Assembly: GCA_038226305.1 (NCBI GenBank)
Contig: JBBRQN010000009.1
Span: forward strand, 43,403 to 107,402
Origin: JASLDZ01 sp038226305
Lineage (GTDB): Bacteria > Pseudomonadota > Alphaproteobacteria > Caulobacterales > Caulobacteraceae
DNA: 64,000 nucleotides
Direction of reading: 5' to 3'
Part shown: one piece after another, positions 41,850-51,314 of the stretch
Layout of the letters: each line of letters opens with the position of its first letter
Numbering within the stretch: the first letter of the stretch is position 1
Translations under genes and position numbers: made by a program
Notes under the pieces: generated by a model
The model's database searches: none
The model's input: the letters and a program-made list of their open reading frames with translations, nothing else
Told to the model about the DNA's origin: nothing

Positions 41850-43100
41850 ATGCCCTTCTCAAAACCGCTGCTGGTCGCGCCCGCGCGACTGGCCTCCGGC
41901 TTCATCCTCATCTCCGTCCTGCTCGACATGGCGGCGCTGGGCATCTCCATCACCGTCCTGCCGCAGCTCATCGGCGTCATCGCCGGCGGCGCGAACGCGG
42001 GCTGGATCAACGGCGCCTTCGTGGGCGTGTGGGCGCTGGTGCAGTTCGCCGCCTCGCCCCTGCTTGGTGCCCTGTCCGACCGCTTCGGCCGACGCCCTCT
42101 GCTCCTGCTGTCGATGGCCGGGCTTGGGCTCGACTATGTCGTCATGGCGATCGCGCCCAACCTCGCTTGGCTCCTGGTCGGGCGCATCCTGTCCGGCGTC
42201 ACGGCGTCCAGCTTCTCCATCGCCTACGCCTACGTGGCCGATGTCACCCCGGAGGACAAACGGAGCGCGGCGTTCGGGCGGCTCGGCGCGGCCTTCGGCC
42301 TGGGGTTCATCCTCGGCCCGGCGGTGGGCGGGCTTCTTGGCGAGGTGTCTGTGCGGGCCCCGTTCTGGGCGGCGGCGGCGTTTTCGCTCGCCAACGCAGT
42401 GTTCGGCCTGTTGGTGCTGCCGGAGTCCCTGCCGAACGATCGCCGCGCGCCCTTCGCGTGGCGGCGCGCCAACCCACTCGGATCGCTGCAACTTCTGCGG
42501 TCGCATCCGCAGCTCGCGGGCCTGTCGTGGACGCATCTGATCTCGCAGTTCGCAGGATCGTCGATCTCCAGCGTCTATGTGCTCTACGTTATCAGTCGCT
42601 ACGGCTGGTCGATGCAGTCGGTGGGGTTCAGCCTGGCCTTCGTGGGCCTGATGGTGGCCGTCATACAGGGCGGCCTGCAGGGGCGCATCACCGCCCGGCT
42701 CGGCGAGAAGCGTACGCTCCTGATCGGGCTGGCGGCCGGGGTGTTGAGCCTCTTGGGCTTCGGGCTTGCCCCGGCCGGATGGTTCATCCCCGTCTCCATG
42801 CTCCTGTTCGGGTTCTGGGGTCTGCAGGGGCCGGCGACGATGGCGATGATGAGCCGCCGGGTTTCCGAGACCGAGCAGGGCCGCCTGCAGGGAGCGATGG
42901 CCGGGCTGACCAGCCTCGCGGACGGGATCGGGCCGTTCGTCTTCGGCGCGCTCTACAGCGTGACCGTGGCTGCTGGCTTGCACGGGGCGTGGAGCGGGGT
43001 TGCCTTCATCGCCGCAGCTCTGCTGCTGCTCGGATCGCTGGCCTTCACCGCGTTGATGCTCGGCCGGCCTGACAGAGGAGTCATTGCACCCGCGGTTTGA
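41850..43100 (+). CDS. MFS exporter, Tet(A)-like
   Basis: This is a 416-residue, 12-TM major facilitator. Motif A is LLGALSDRFGRRPLLLLS, and motif C lies in the TM5 segment LGFILGPAVGGLLG, both typical of drug:H+ antiporters of the tetracycline-exporter type. TM4 has GRILSGVTASSFSIAYAYVAD. It is clearly a paralogue of the second MFS gene nearby, sharing the PESLP...RRAPF loop. ATG 41850 is preferred because the 44 residues of the longer open frame are polar and not homologous. Drug range is unknown; resistance should not be inferred from sequence alone. Confidence 0.85.
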   Translation: MPFSKPLLVAPARLASGFILISVLLDMAALGISITVLPQLIGVIAGGANAGWINGAFVGVWALVQFAASPLLGALSDRFGRRPLLLLSMAGLGLDYVVMAIAPNLAWLLVGRILSGVTASSFSIAYAYVADVTPEDKRSAAFGRLGAAFGLGFILGPAVGGLLGEVSVRAPFWAAAAFSLANAVFGLLVLPESLPNDRRAPFAWRRANPLGSLQLLRSHPQLAGLSWTHLISQFAGSSISSVYVLYVISRYGWSMQSVGFSLAFVGLMVAVIQGGLQGRITARLGEKRTLLIGLAAGVLSLLGFGLAPAGWFIPVSMLLFGFWGLQGPATMAMMSRRVSETEQGRLQGAMAGLTSLADGIGPFVFGALYSVTVAAGLHGAWSGVAFIAAALLLLGSLAFTALMLGRPDRGVIAPAV

Positions 43101-43151
43101 CAGGATTGCGGAAACCCGAAGCTATGGGGCTAACGCGCAGGAGCCGCACCG

Positions 43152-43610
43152 ATGCCTGAAACCAAGCGACCCAGCTTCAGCCCGGCCCTCAGCTATCGCG
43201 ACAACCGTGCGGCTCTCGCCTGGCTGGAGGCGGCGTTCGGCTTCGAGCCTTCGATGGTGATCCTTGACGACAAGGACGCCATCCTCCACGCCGAGATGCG
43301 GTTCGGCGACGGCCTGATCATGGTGGGCGAGGAGTGGAGCGCCAATCGCAAGAGCCCGGCCTCGCTGGGCGGTGCCTGCACCCAGACAGTGCATGTGCAC
43401 CTGCATCAGGATGTTGATGCCCACTGCACTCGCGCCCGGGCGGCCGGGGCCGTGATCGAGCAGGAGCCTGAGACGCAGTTCTACGGCGACCGAACCTATC
43501 GCGCCGTCGATCCGGAGGGCCATGTGTGGACGTTCGGCCAGACCGTGCAGGCCATGACTTCCGCCGAGTGCGACGCCGCCATCGGATCGACCACGCGCGA
43601 CCGGCCCTGA
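43152..43610 (+). CDS. VOC family (glyoxalase/bleomycin-resistance-like) protein
   Basis: This 152-residue vicinal-oxygen-chelate protein has the PhnB-like pattern: a first beta-alpha-beta unit ending AALAWLEAAFGFEPSMVI, then HAEMRFGDGLIMVGEE, and a second unit with YGDRTYRAVDPEGHVWTFGQ. His in VHVHLHQDVD and Glu in VDPEGH-type positions could bind metal. The family includes glyoxalases, dioxygenases and antibiotic-binding proteins, so the role is open. It sits between two MFS exporters on the same strand. Confidence 0.8.
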   Translation: MPETKRPSFSPALSYRDNRAALAWLEAAFGFEPSMVILDDKDAILHAEMRFGDGLIMVGEEWSANRKSPASLGGACTQTVHVHLHQDVDAHCTRARAAGAVIEQEPETQFYGDRTYRAVDPEGHVWTFGQTVQAMTSAECDAAIGSTTRDRP

Positions 43611-43722
43611 GACGAACCTCCTGCCGCCCCCGCAGCGTTTCCCCACGGGCCCGCCCAGGCGAGTGGTGGACAGCCCAGCTTGCGCGCTACAAGGGATTTC
43701 CATTGAACGACTCGCAGGGGTC

Positions 43723-45006
43723 ATGACCGACACGATCCCCACCGAGCCGACCGCCACCCCCGCCGACGCGCCCGGCGCGACGCCGCGCGGTCGCAAGGCG
43801 GCGGTGGGCTTCATCTTCACGACCGCCCTGATCGACATCATCTCGATCGGGATCATCATTCCCGTGTTGCCGCCGCTGGTGGTGCATTTCGTGGGCGATC
43901 CGGCCCGGGGGGCGCAGCTCTACGGCTTCTTCGGCGCGTCGTTCGCGCTGATGCAGTTCTTCGTTTCGCCGCTGCAGGGGGCCCTGTCCGACCGGTTCGG
44001 GCGACGGCCGGTGCTCCTCGCCTCGATCTTCGGCCTGGGCTGCGACTTCGTGTTCATGGCGCTGGCGCCCGGCCTCGTGTGGCTGTTCATCGGCCGTATG
44101 ATCGGGGCCGCGACCGCCGCCTCGTTCTCCACCGCAAACGCCTACATCGCCGACCTGAACGTGGACGAGCCCTCGCCGCAACGGCGTGCGGCCAGGTTCG
44201 GCCTCATGGCGACGGCCTTCGGCGTGGGCTTCGTGCTCGGCCCGAGCATCGGCGGCCTGTTGGGTCATTTCGGCCCGCGGGCGCCGTTCTGGGGGGCGGC
44301 CTGTCTGTCGCTGATCAACTGGCTCTACGGCTTCTTCGTCCTGCCGGAGTCGCTTCCGAAGGAGCGGCGAGCGCCGTTCCGGTTCAAGTCGGCCAACCCC
44401 GTCGCCAGCCTGAAGCTCTATGGCGTGCATCCGCTGCTGCCGCGGTTCGCCCTGATAACGGCGCTGCTGTACCTGGCGCAGCAGGTCTACATCTCGTCCT
44501 TCGTGCTCTACATGGGCTATCGCTACCACTTCGGGCCGGAGCTGATCGGGGCGTCGCTGGCGGCCACGGGGGTGGGCTCCATCGTCGTGCAGATGTTTGT
44601 GATCGCACCCTTCGTGAAGCGGTTCGGCCAGCGGGCGGCGATCTACACCGGGCTCGTGTGCGGGGCGTTGGCCTTCACCCTCTACGCCTCGGCCAGCCAG
44701 CCGTGGATGTACTGGAGCGCGGTGCCGCTGTCCTCGATGGCCGGGCTGATCATGCCGGGAGTGCAGGCGGTGATGACCCGCCGCGTTCCCCGCGACATGC
44801 AGGGCCGCCTGCAGGGTGCCAATGCCAGCCTGATGGCCATGGCCGGCTTGATAGGACCTATCGCTTTCACCAGCGTCTTCGCCTGGTCGATCTCAGGCGG
44901 GCGTCAGCTTCCGGGGCTAACGATCTACATCGCCGCGGCGCTCTACGTGGTGGCCTTCGTCATCGCCCTTGGCACGCCCAAGCTGGACGAGACGCAGCCC
45001 GCCTGA
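43723..45006 (+). CDS. MFS exporter, Tet(A)-like (second copy)
   Basis: This 427-residue, 12-TM transporter belongs to the tetracycline-exporter-like group. TM1 has TALIDIISIGIIIPVLPPLV, motif A is LQGALSDRFGRRPVLLAS, and motif C is FGVGFVLGPSIGGLLGH. The start ATG 43723 is preceded by AGGGG. It resembles the MFS gene 1.9 kb upstream and probably arose by duplication, but the TM1 region (Asp in ALIDI, then GIIIPVLP) is closer to Tet proteins. The substrate is unknown. Confidence 0.87.
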   Translation: MTDTIPTEPTATPADAPGATPRGRKAAVGFIFTTALIDIISIGIIIPVLPPLVVHFVGDPARGAQLYGFFGASFALMQFFVSPLQGALSDRFGRRPVLLASIFGLGCDFVFMALAPGLVWLFIGRMIGAATAASFSTANAYIADLNVDEPSPQRRAARFGLMATAFGVGFVLGPSIGGLLGHFGPRAPFWGAACLSLINWLYGFFVLPESLPKERRAPFRFKSANPVASLKLYGVHPLLPRFALITALLYLAQQVYISSFVLYMGYRYHFGPELIGASLAATGVGSIVVQMFVIAPFVKRFGQRAAIYTGLVCGALAFTLYASASQPWMYWSAVPLSSMAGLIMPGVQAVMTRRVPRDMQGRLQGANASLMAMAGLIGPIAFTSVFAWSISGGRQLPGLTIYIAAALYVVAFVIALGTPKLDETQPA

Positions 45007-45080
45007 TCCGCCTCGCCACATTGGCGCCCGCGCCCTCCGGCAGGGTGGCGCACGTCTGCTTCCAGCCAGCCCAAGAGCCC

Positions 45081-46496
45081 ATGCGCCAAGTTCTGTCCCT
45101 CGCCGCCGTCTCCCTGATCGCCGCCTGCTCGCCGCAAGGGTCGCATGCCCAGACGGCGGGGATGAAGGGCTCGGCCGCCCTCGTGGAGCCGAACCGCGCC
45201 GTTCCGCCCGACCTCGTGACCATGAAGATGAGCTTCGCCCCGGTGGCGCGTCGCGCGGCACCGGCGGTCGTCAACATCTCGTCCAAAAGGATCGTGCGCA
45301 CGCAGGTCGATCCCTTCATGCAGTTCTTCGGCGGCGGCTTCGGCGTGCCGCAGAACCAGATCCAGGGCAGTCTCGGCTCCGGGGCTATCGTGCGCGCCGA
45401 CGGGATCATCATCACCAACAACCACGTGATCGAGGGCGGCACCGAGATCACCGTCTCCCTGGCCGACCGTCGGGAATATCCGGCCACGGTGGTGCTGGCC
45501 GACCCGCGATCCGATCTCGCCGTGCTGAAGATCGACGCCAAGGGCGAGACCCTGCCCGTGCTGCCCATCGCCGACCGCGCCGACATGCAGGTGGGCGATC
45601 TCGTGCTGGCCATCGGCGACCCCTTCGGCGTGGGACAGACCGTCACCAACGGCATCGTCTCGGCACTGGCCCGCACCGGGCTTGGCGACAGCGGGGGCGA
45701 CTTCTCAAGCTACATCCAGACCGACGCGGCCATCAATCCGGGCAACTCCGGCGGGCCACTGGTGGACATGGCGGGCAATCTGATCGGGGTGAACACCTTC
45801 ATCCTATCGCGCTCGGGCGGATCAGCGGGCGTCGGTTTCGCCATCCCGGCGTCGCTTGTGCGGCGGGTGGTCGAGACGGCGGTCGGCGGCGGCAAGAGCG
45901 TCCAGCGCGCCTGGCTCGGCCTCAAGGGGCAGGCGGTGGACGCTGAGACGGCGCGTTCGCTCGGCATGGACCGGCCGGGCGGCATCATCGCCTCAGCGGT
46001 CTACCCGGGCGGCCCGGCCGACCGGGCGGGCGTGCGCGAGGGTGACGTGATCGTCGCTGCGGACAGCACGCCGGTCAACGACGAGGGCGGGCTGAACTTC
46101 TCCACCGCCACTCACAAGCCGGGCGACACCCTCACCCTCACCCTGCGCCGGGCAGGCGCAACCCGTACGGCCGGCCTGCGTCTGGAGACCCCGCCTGCCT
46201 CACCTGCAAAAGACCTGCGCCTGCTGCAGGGGCGCACGCCTTTGGGAGGGGCGACGGTGATCAATCTCTCGCCCGCCGCCGCTGACGAATTCGGGCTCGA
46301 CCCTTTCACCAAGGGCGTGGCGCTGACCAAGGTGGCGGGCATCGCCGCCAACCAGGGCTTCCGCCCCGGCGACATCATCCGCGCCGTCAACGGCCAGCCG
46401 GTCACCTCCACCGCGGCCTTGGCCTCCGCCCTCCAGACCGACCGCTGGCGCATCACGCTGGAGCGCGGCGGCCGCGAGATCAACGCGGAGTTCTGA
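45081..46496 (+). CDS. DegP/HtrA-like periplasmic serine protease (probable lipoprotein)
   Basis: HtrA proteases degrade or refold misfolded periplasmic proteins. The N-terminus MRQVLSLAAVSLIAAC fits a lipobox with Cys16, so membrane anchoring is likely. The catalytic triad is His115 (ITNNHVIEGG), Asp145 (DPRSDLAVLK) and Ser223 (NPGNSGGPL). Two PDZ-like domains follow, one with GLKGQAVDAETARSLGM and VYPGGPADRAGVREGDVI, and a second degenerate one ending RPGDIIRAVNGQPV. The length of 471 residues is normal. Distance from the MFS stop is 74 bases. Confidence 0.9.
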   Translation: MRQVLSLAAVSLIAACSPQGSHAQTAGMKGSAALVEPNRAVPPDLVTMKMSFAPVARRAAPAVVNISSKRIVRTQVDPFMQFFGGGFGVPQNQIQGSLGSGAIVRADGIIITNNHVIEGGTEITVSLADRREYPATVVLADPRSDLAVLKIDAKGETLPVLPIADRADMQVGDLVLAIGDPFGVGQTVTNGIVSALARTGLGDSGGDFSSYIQTDAAINPGNSGGPLVDMAGNLIGVNTFILSRSGGSAGVGFAIPASLVRRVVETAVGGGKSVQRAWLGLKGQAVDAETARSLGMDRPGGIIASAVYPGGPADRAGVREGDVIVAADSTPVNDEGGLNFSTATHKPGDTLTLTLRRAGATRTAGLRLETPPASPAKDLRLLQGRTPLGGATVINLSPAAADEFGLDPFTKGVALTKVAGIAANQGFRPGDIIRAVNGQPVTSTAALASALQTDRWRITLERGGREINAEF

Positions 46497-46499
46497 CGT

Positions 46500-46847
46500 C
46501 TAGCCAGCGGGCGGCTTGCGGGGGCGGGCCTTTGGCTTGTCCATCTGGATGCGCCACGACACCGCCAGCGCGCCTGTCACCTCGGTGGCGCAAGCTGCGG
46601 CGAGGCGAACCCGGGTATGGCCGTGGTCGCCCCACCTGCCATGAACCGGACTGAACACCTCGGGTGACGCCTCCATTCGGAGGTCGCGCTCGTCGGGCGT
46701 CAGCAACAGCACCGCCCAGCCATCGTCGGGCCAGCCCAGTGTCGCAAAGATGCGGCCGTTGGCGCGGAAGTCGGCGGTGCCGTGGTGTGCGCCCTCGCTG
46801 GAGCCCTCCAGCGCCAGCGCGAAGGCGCGAAACTCGTCTGGCGTCAT
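46500..46847 (-). CDS. MmcQ/YjbR family DNA-binding-like protein
   Basis: This 115-residue cytoplasmic protein has the YjbR pattern: MTPDEFRAFALALEGSSEGA, a Gly-Phe/Arg strand RANGRIFATLGW, and the late segment SWRIQMDKP. The family has a CyaY-like fold and a suggested double-wing DNA-binding property, with no proven role. It converges on the protease gene with a three-base gap and is divergent from rarA across 55 bases. Confidence 0.82.
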   Translation of the reverse strand: MTPDEFRAFALALEGSSEGAHHGTADFRANGRIFATLGWPDDGWAVLLLTPDERDLRMEASPEVFSPVHGRWGDHGHTRVRLAAACATEVTGALAVSWRIQMDKPKARPRKPPAG

Positions 46848-46902
46848 GCGTTCACTCTCTGCGAGGCTGTCATCAGGCCGGGCAAGCCCCTAGCTTACGC
46901 GC

Positions 46903-48246
46903 ATGGCCGACCTGTTCGAAGCCGCCGGCATGACCGAGCGCCCCGCGCCCGAATCCACGCCCCCCGCCGATGCTCCCCTGGCCGAGCGGCTGCGCCCCGC
47001 CACGCTCGCGGAGGTGACGGGGCAGGATCACCTCCTGTCGCCCACAGCACCCATCGGGCGGATGGCTGCCTCGGGGCGGCTGGCCTCGATGATCCTGTGG
47101 GGGCCGCCGGGGGTGGGAAAGACCACCATCGCGCGGCTGCTGGCCCATTCGGTGGATTACCAGTTCGAGCAGATTTCGGCGGTGTTCTCCGGCGTGGCCG
47201 ACCTGAAGAAGCTGTTCGAGGCGGCGAAACGCAGGCGGGAGGCGGGGCGGGCGACGCTGCTCTTCGTGGACGAGATCCACCGGTTCAACCGCGCCCAGCA
47301 GGATGGCTTCCTGCCCTTCGTTGAGTCGGGGATCGTGACGCTGGTGGGCGCCACCACCGAGAACCCCAGCTTCGAGCTGAACGGCGCGCTCCTGTCGCGC
47401 TGCCAGGTTTTCGTGCTGCGCAGGCTCGACGGGGCCGCGATGGAGACCCTGCTCCAGCGGGCCGAGGCGCACGAAGGCCGCCCCCTGCCGCTCACCGCCG
47501 AAGCCCGGGAGGTGCTGGGCGCCATGGCGGACGGCGACGGTCGCTATGTGCTGACGCTGGCGGAGACGCTCTTCGCCCTTCCGCCCGAAACGCCGCCGCT
47601 CGATCCCGCGGCTCTCGCCCAGGCCCTGCAGCGTCGCCGCCCCGCTTACGACAAGGACCGGGAGGAGCACTACAACCTGATCTCCGCCCTGCATAAGTCG
47701 ATCCGCGGCTCGGACCCGGATGCGGCGCTCTACTGGCTGGCCAGGATGCTGGACGGCGGTGAGGAGCCCCTGTTCGTCGCCCGCCGCCTCGTGCGCGCCG
47801 CCATCGAGGACATCGGCGCCGCCGACCCTATGGCGCTGGTGGTCGCGACCGCTGCGAAGGATGCCTACGACTTCCTGGGCAGCCCGGAGGGCGAGCTCGC
47901 CCTGGCGCAGGTGGTGGTGCATCTGGCCACCGCACCGAAGTCCAACGCGGTCTACGAGGGCTATTCCCGGGCCAAGGCGGCAGCGAAGGCGGGCGGGTCG
48001 CTCATGCCGCCCAAGCACATCCTCTCGGGTGCGACCAAGCTGATGAAGAGCCTGGGCTACGGCAAGGGCTACGCCTACGACCCCTCCACCGAGACCGGCT
48101 TTTCCGCCCAGAACTACTGGCCCGACGAGATGGAGCCGCAGCGTTTCTACACCCCTCGCGGCGAAGGCGCGGAAGCGGCCATCAAAGCCCGCCTCGACCG
48201 CTGGAACGCGCTTCGGGCAGAAGCCGCACAAGGGGACGGGGCGTGA
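46903..48246 (+). CDS. rarA: Replication-associated recombination protein A (RarA/MgsA)
   Basis: RarA is a clamp-loader-like AAA+ ATPase that works at stalled forks. Walker A is GPPGVGKTT (residues 68-76) and Walker B is LLFVDEIHRFNRAQQDGFLP. Sensor 1 is VGATTENPSFE, and the C-terminal domains show LHKSIRGSDPDAALYWLARM and the family end QNYWPDEMEPQRFYTP. At 447 residues it has normal length. The stop overlaps the GTG start of the downstream pseudouridine synthase (GTGA), implying an operon. Confidence 0.95.
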   Translation: MADLFEAAGMTERPAPESTPPADAPLAERLRPATLAEVTGQDHLLSPTAPIGRMAASGRLASMILWGPPGVGKTTIARLLAHSVDYQFEQISAVFSGVADLKKLFEAAKRRREAGRATLLFVDEIHRFNRAQQDGFLPFVESGIVTLVGATTENPSFELNGALLSRCQVFVLRRLDGAAMETLLQRAEAHEGRPLPLTAEAREVLGAMADGDGRYVLTLAETLFALPPETPPLDPAALAQALQRRRPAYDKDREEHYNLISALHKSIRGSDPDAALYWLARMLDGGEEPLFVARRLVRAAIEDIGAADPMALVVATAAKDAYDFLGSPEGELALAQVVVHLATAPKSNAVYEGYSRAKAAAKAGGSLMPPKHILSGATKLMKSLGYGKGYAYDPSTETGFSAQNYWPDEMEPQRFYTPRGEGAEAAIKARLDRWNALRAEAAQGDGA

Positions 48247-49049
48247 GCGAACGCCGCACACCGGGCGTGAAGGTCAAGGCACCGCCCATCATGCTCACCG
48301 AGGCGGAGACCGCCCTCGTGCGCTCTCTCGTGATCGGGGAGGACAGGAAGCTCATCGCCCTCGCCAAGCCCGCCGGCCTTTCCAGCCAGGGCGGACGGGG
48401 GCAGGCCAACACGCTCGACGAGTTGCTGTGGGCGCTGGTGCAGCACGGGGAGCGGCCGCGGCTGGTGCATCGGCTGGACCGCGACACCTCCGGCGTGATC
48501 CTGGCCGCCCGCACCAAGGCCGCGGCTGCCTCGCTCGGCAAGGCGATCATGCAGCGGCGGGTGGGCAAGACCTATCTGGCGCTCGTCGGCCCCGGCATGC
48601 CGATCCCGCCCGAAGGCCAGATCGCGGCCTCCCTGCGGCGCGATGAGATCGGGCGCGAGGCCTACATGCGAATCTGCCCCCCGCACCACCCCGACGCCGA
48701 GGCGGCGCTGACCCGCTTCAAGGTGCTGGCGCTCAGCGAGGCCGGCGCGCTCGTCCAGCTTCATCCCGAGACGGGCCGGATGCACCAGTTGCGTGTGCAC
48801 CTGGCGTCGCTCGGGCGCCCGATCCTCGGGGACTCGCGATACGGCGGCGGCCTCACGGCGGCGGGCTCGCCCGTGCCGCGCCTGATGCTCCACGCCCTGC
48901 GCTACGACTTTCCCCATCCGGAAGGGGGCGACGCCTGGGCCACCACGCCGCCGCCCGCCGACTTCACTGAAGTCGCCACAGCCCTCGGAACGCCCATCCC
49001 GGCGTCTGGACCGGCGGGGCTGTTCCGGGCGGCGGCCGGGGCGGTATAA
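48243..49049 (+). CDS. RluA-family pseudouridine synthase (no S4 domain)
   Basis: This 268-residue enzyme isomerises uridine in rRNA or tRNA. The catalytic motif HRLDRDTSGVILAART holds the essential Asp, and ETGRMHQLRVHLASLGRPIL is the second conserved block. It lacks the N-terminal S4 domain present in the next gene, so it is of the RluA/TruC rather than the RluC/D type. The GTG start overlaps the rarA stop. The modified site cannot be inferred. Confidence 0.87.
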   Translation: MSERRTPGVKVKAPPIMLTEAETALVRSLVIGEDRKLIALAKPAGLSSQGGRGQANTLDELLWALVQHGERPRLVHRLDRDTSGVILAARTKAAAASLGKAIMQRRVGKTYLALVGPGMPIPPEGQIAASLRRDEIGREAYMRICPPHHPDAEAALTRFKVLALSEAGALVQLHPETGRMHQLRVHLASLGRPILGDSRYGGGLTAAGSPVPRLMLHALRYDFPHPEGGDAWATTPPPADFTEVATALGTPIPASGPAGLFRAAAGAV

Positions 49050-49071
49050 GCCGCACCATGCAGGCTCGCCC

Positions 49072-50094
49072 TTGAGAGAAGTCCAGACGCTGGCCGTGGC
49101 CGACGACGAGGACGGGGTGCGCCTGGACCGCTGGTTCAAGCGCCGCTGGCCGCACGTGAATCACATCCAGATTCAGAAGCTCGCCCGCTCGGGCCAGATC
49201 CGCATCGACGGAGCCCGTGCCAAGCCGGAGACGCGCCTTACCGCCGGTGCCCAGATCCGCGTGCCGCCCCTGCCGGAAGCTCCCCGCGAAGGCGACCCCA
49301 AGCCGGAGATCACCGACCGCGACGCCGCCTACATCCGGTCCCTCGTGCTGCACGAGGATGAGCTCGTCATCGTGCTCAACAAGCCCTCGGGCCTGGCTGT
49401 GCAGGGCGGCACCAAGACGCTGCACCACGTGGATCGGCTGCTGTCCGCCTGGGGGGAGGGGATGAGCCGCCCCCGGCTCGTCCACCGGCTGGACCGCGAC
49501 ACGTCGGGTGTTCTGGTGCTGGGCAAGACCGCGTCGGCCGCCGCCTCGCTCTCCGGTGCCTTCGCCAAGCGGCGGGCGAAGAAGACCTACTGGGCGTTGG
49601 TGGCTGGCAATCCCAAGCCCGCCGAAGGGGTCATCGACATCACGCTCGGCAAGAGCGGTGTGGGCGACCGCGAGATCGTCATGCCGCTCGACCCCAAGGC
49701 CTTCGGGGCCGAACCGGCCGAGACCGAATATGTCACCGTCTCCCGCGCAGGGGCCCGGGTGGCGTGGATGGCGCTGCGCCCGCTCACCGGCCGCACGCAC
49801 CAGCTGCGCGCGCACATGAAGGCGATCGGCCACGCGATCCTGGGCGATCCGAAATACGCCGACGACGCTTCGCGACCCCTGTCGGAAGGGCTGAAGCTGC
49901 AACTTCACGCCCGGCGGCTGGAGTTGCCGCATCCGGCGGGCGGCGTGCTGATCGCAGAGGCCCCCATCAGCCGCGAGCTGGCGGAGGGCTTCGCCCGCTA
50001 TGGCTTCGACGAGCACGAGGCGGCCGCCGACCCCTTCGGCCGCAGCGAGCCGGGCGGGCGGGGTCGCGCGGCCGTCTCTCGCCGGAAGCGCTAG
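49072..50094 (+). CDS. RluA-family pseudouridine synthase with S4 domain (RluC/RluD-like)
   Basis: An N-terminal S4 RNA-binding domain (DEDGVRLDRWFKRRWPHVNH, residues 11-30 onward) is followed by the catalytic domain with HRLDRDTSGVLVLGKT and GRTHQLRAHMKAIGHAILGD. The protein has 340 residues and a basic C-terminal tail (GRAAVSRRKR). RluC/D-type enzymes modify 23S rRNA. The start is TTG 49072, 22 bases after the previous synthase. Its stop overlaps the convergent downstream gene in CTAG (50091-50094). Confidence 0.87.
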   Translation: MREVQTLAVADDEDGVRLDRWFKRRWPHVNHIQIQKLARSGQIRIDGARAKPETRLTAGAQIRVPPLPEAPREGDPKPEITDRDAAYIRSLVLHEDELVIVLNKPSGLAVQGGTKTLHHVDRLLSAWGEGMSRPRLVHRLDRDTSGVLVLGKTASAAASLSGAFAKRRAKKTYWALVAGNPKPAEGVIDITLGKSGVGDREIVMPLDPKAFGAEPAETEYVTVSRAGARVAWMALRPLTGRTHQLRAHMKAIGHAILGDPKYADDASRPLSEGLKLQLHARRLELPHPAGGVLIAEAPISRELAEGFARYGFDEHEAAADPFGRSEPGGRGRAAVSRRKR

Positions 50095-51314
50095 GCCCGC
50101 ACCAGGCCCTGCACGGCGGCCGCGGCGGAACTGTCGAGGAAGACCTTGGCATCCAGCGCCCTGCGGTCCACGCCCAGGTGGTCGCCCAACACGCCCTTGA
50201 ACACCGAGCGGATGTCGAGCGTGGGGGCGAGGTCGCGGTTCTCGAACAGTTTGGCCTCGGCCAGGGTCGGCCAGTCGCCGATCATGCCGCCGGGCTTGAG
50301 CGCCCCGCCCGCAAGGATCAGCGTGGAGGCCGTTCCGTGATCCGTGCCGCCGGTGCCGTTCACGCGCGCCGTGCGGCCGAATTCGGTGGCGACGATCACC
50401 ACCGTGTCGTTCCACGCGGCACCCATGCCACGGTGCAGCCCATCGATCACCTGATCCAGAAGACCCAACCGGTTGGCCAGCAGACCCGTTTCGGCACCTT
50501 GGTTGGCGTGGGTATCGAAGCCGTCCACGTTGAGCACTGCGATGGAGGGGCCACCGTCCGCGATCAGGAAGCGGGCAGCCGTGTCTGCGAAGGCCTTAGC
50601 ATCGTTGCCTTTCAGGGGCGTGCCGCCGTTCAGCACGTCTGCCTGCGCTTCCACCGCCAGCCCTGCGGCCAGCGCCGGGCCGAGCAGGGTGTCGGCCTTG
50701 TACAGGTCCTGCAGGGTGGTCGCGATGCGGGTGGTCGAGGCCCCCACGCGGCCGCCGGGGCTCCAGCTGTCGGCCTGGATCGGGCCGCGCAGGATCAGGG
50801 GCTCCTGCGGGCCGATGGAGAGCGCCTTCATGGGGTGCGTCGGGCCGAGCGCGGCCAGGGTGCGGTTCAGCCAGCCGGTCGTGGCCCCGTAGAGCCGCGC
50901 ACCGCCGCTCTCCAAGAGATCCTGAGCCTCGAAGTGGCTGCGGATACGTTCAGGGATCGCCACCGTGGGGGCGATGCGCGCCTGCCCGCCCTGCGCCAGG
51001 GCATAGGTGGCCTTCAGCGCCGGGTGCAGGCCGAAGGTGGAGTCGAGCTTCAACGTCGCATCGGGCCGGATCGCGAGCCCGCCGCGCAGGGCCGCGTAGC
51101 CCGGGTCTCCCACGGGCGGGGAGACGCTCAGACCGTCCATCGCGCCGCGGCAGATGATGACGACGAGCTTCTTCTTGGTGCTCGCCGCCTGCCCGAAGGC
51201 CGCCCCGCCGCCGAGGTAGGCGAGGCTGACCCCGGCCCCCATGGTGAGCAGGCCCCGACGTGAGGGAAGGGAATGGGCGTGGTGATCGTGCGCGGTCATG
51301 GCGGTTCTCCTCAC
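50091..51314 (-). CDS. DUF1501 family protein with Tat signal
   Basis: This 407-residue protein carries a twin-arginine motif SRRGLLTMG followed by a hydrophobic stretch, so folded export is expected. The core (KLVVIICRGAMDGLSV, then DGFDTHANQGAETG and TEFGRTARVNGTGGTDHGTA) is the DUF1501 pattern, which resembles alkaline-phosphatase/sulfatase-fold proteins. Function is unknown. An alternative start at Met6 is possible. The ATG overlaps the stop of the DUF1800 gene by four bases (ATGA), so the two are translationally coupled, as DUF1800/DUF1501 pairs usually are. Confidence 0.88.
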   Translation of the reverse strand: MRRTAMTAHDHHAHSLPSRRGLLTMGAGVSLAYLGGGAAFGQAASTKKKLVVIICRGAMDGLSVSPPVGDPGYAALRGGLAIRPDATLKLDSTFGLHPALKATYALAQGGQARIAPTVAIPERIRSHFEAQDLLESGGARLYGATTGWLNRTLAALGPTHPMKALSIGPQEPLILRGPIQADSWSPGGRVGASTTRIATTLQDLYKADTLLGPALAAGLAVEAQADVLNGGTPLKGNDAKAFADTAARFLIADGGPSIAVLNVDGFDTHANQGAETGLLANRLGLLDQVIDGLHRGMGAAWNDTVVIVATEFGRTARVNGTGGTDHGTASTLILAGGALKPGGMIGDWPTLAEAKLFENRDLAPTLDIRSVFKGVLGDHLGVDRRALDAKVFLDSSAAAAVQGLVRA

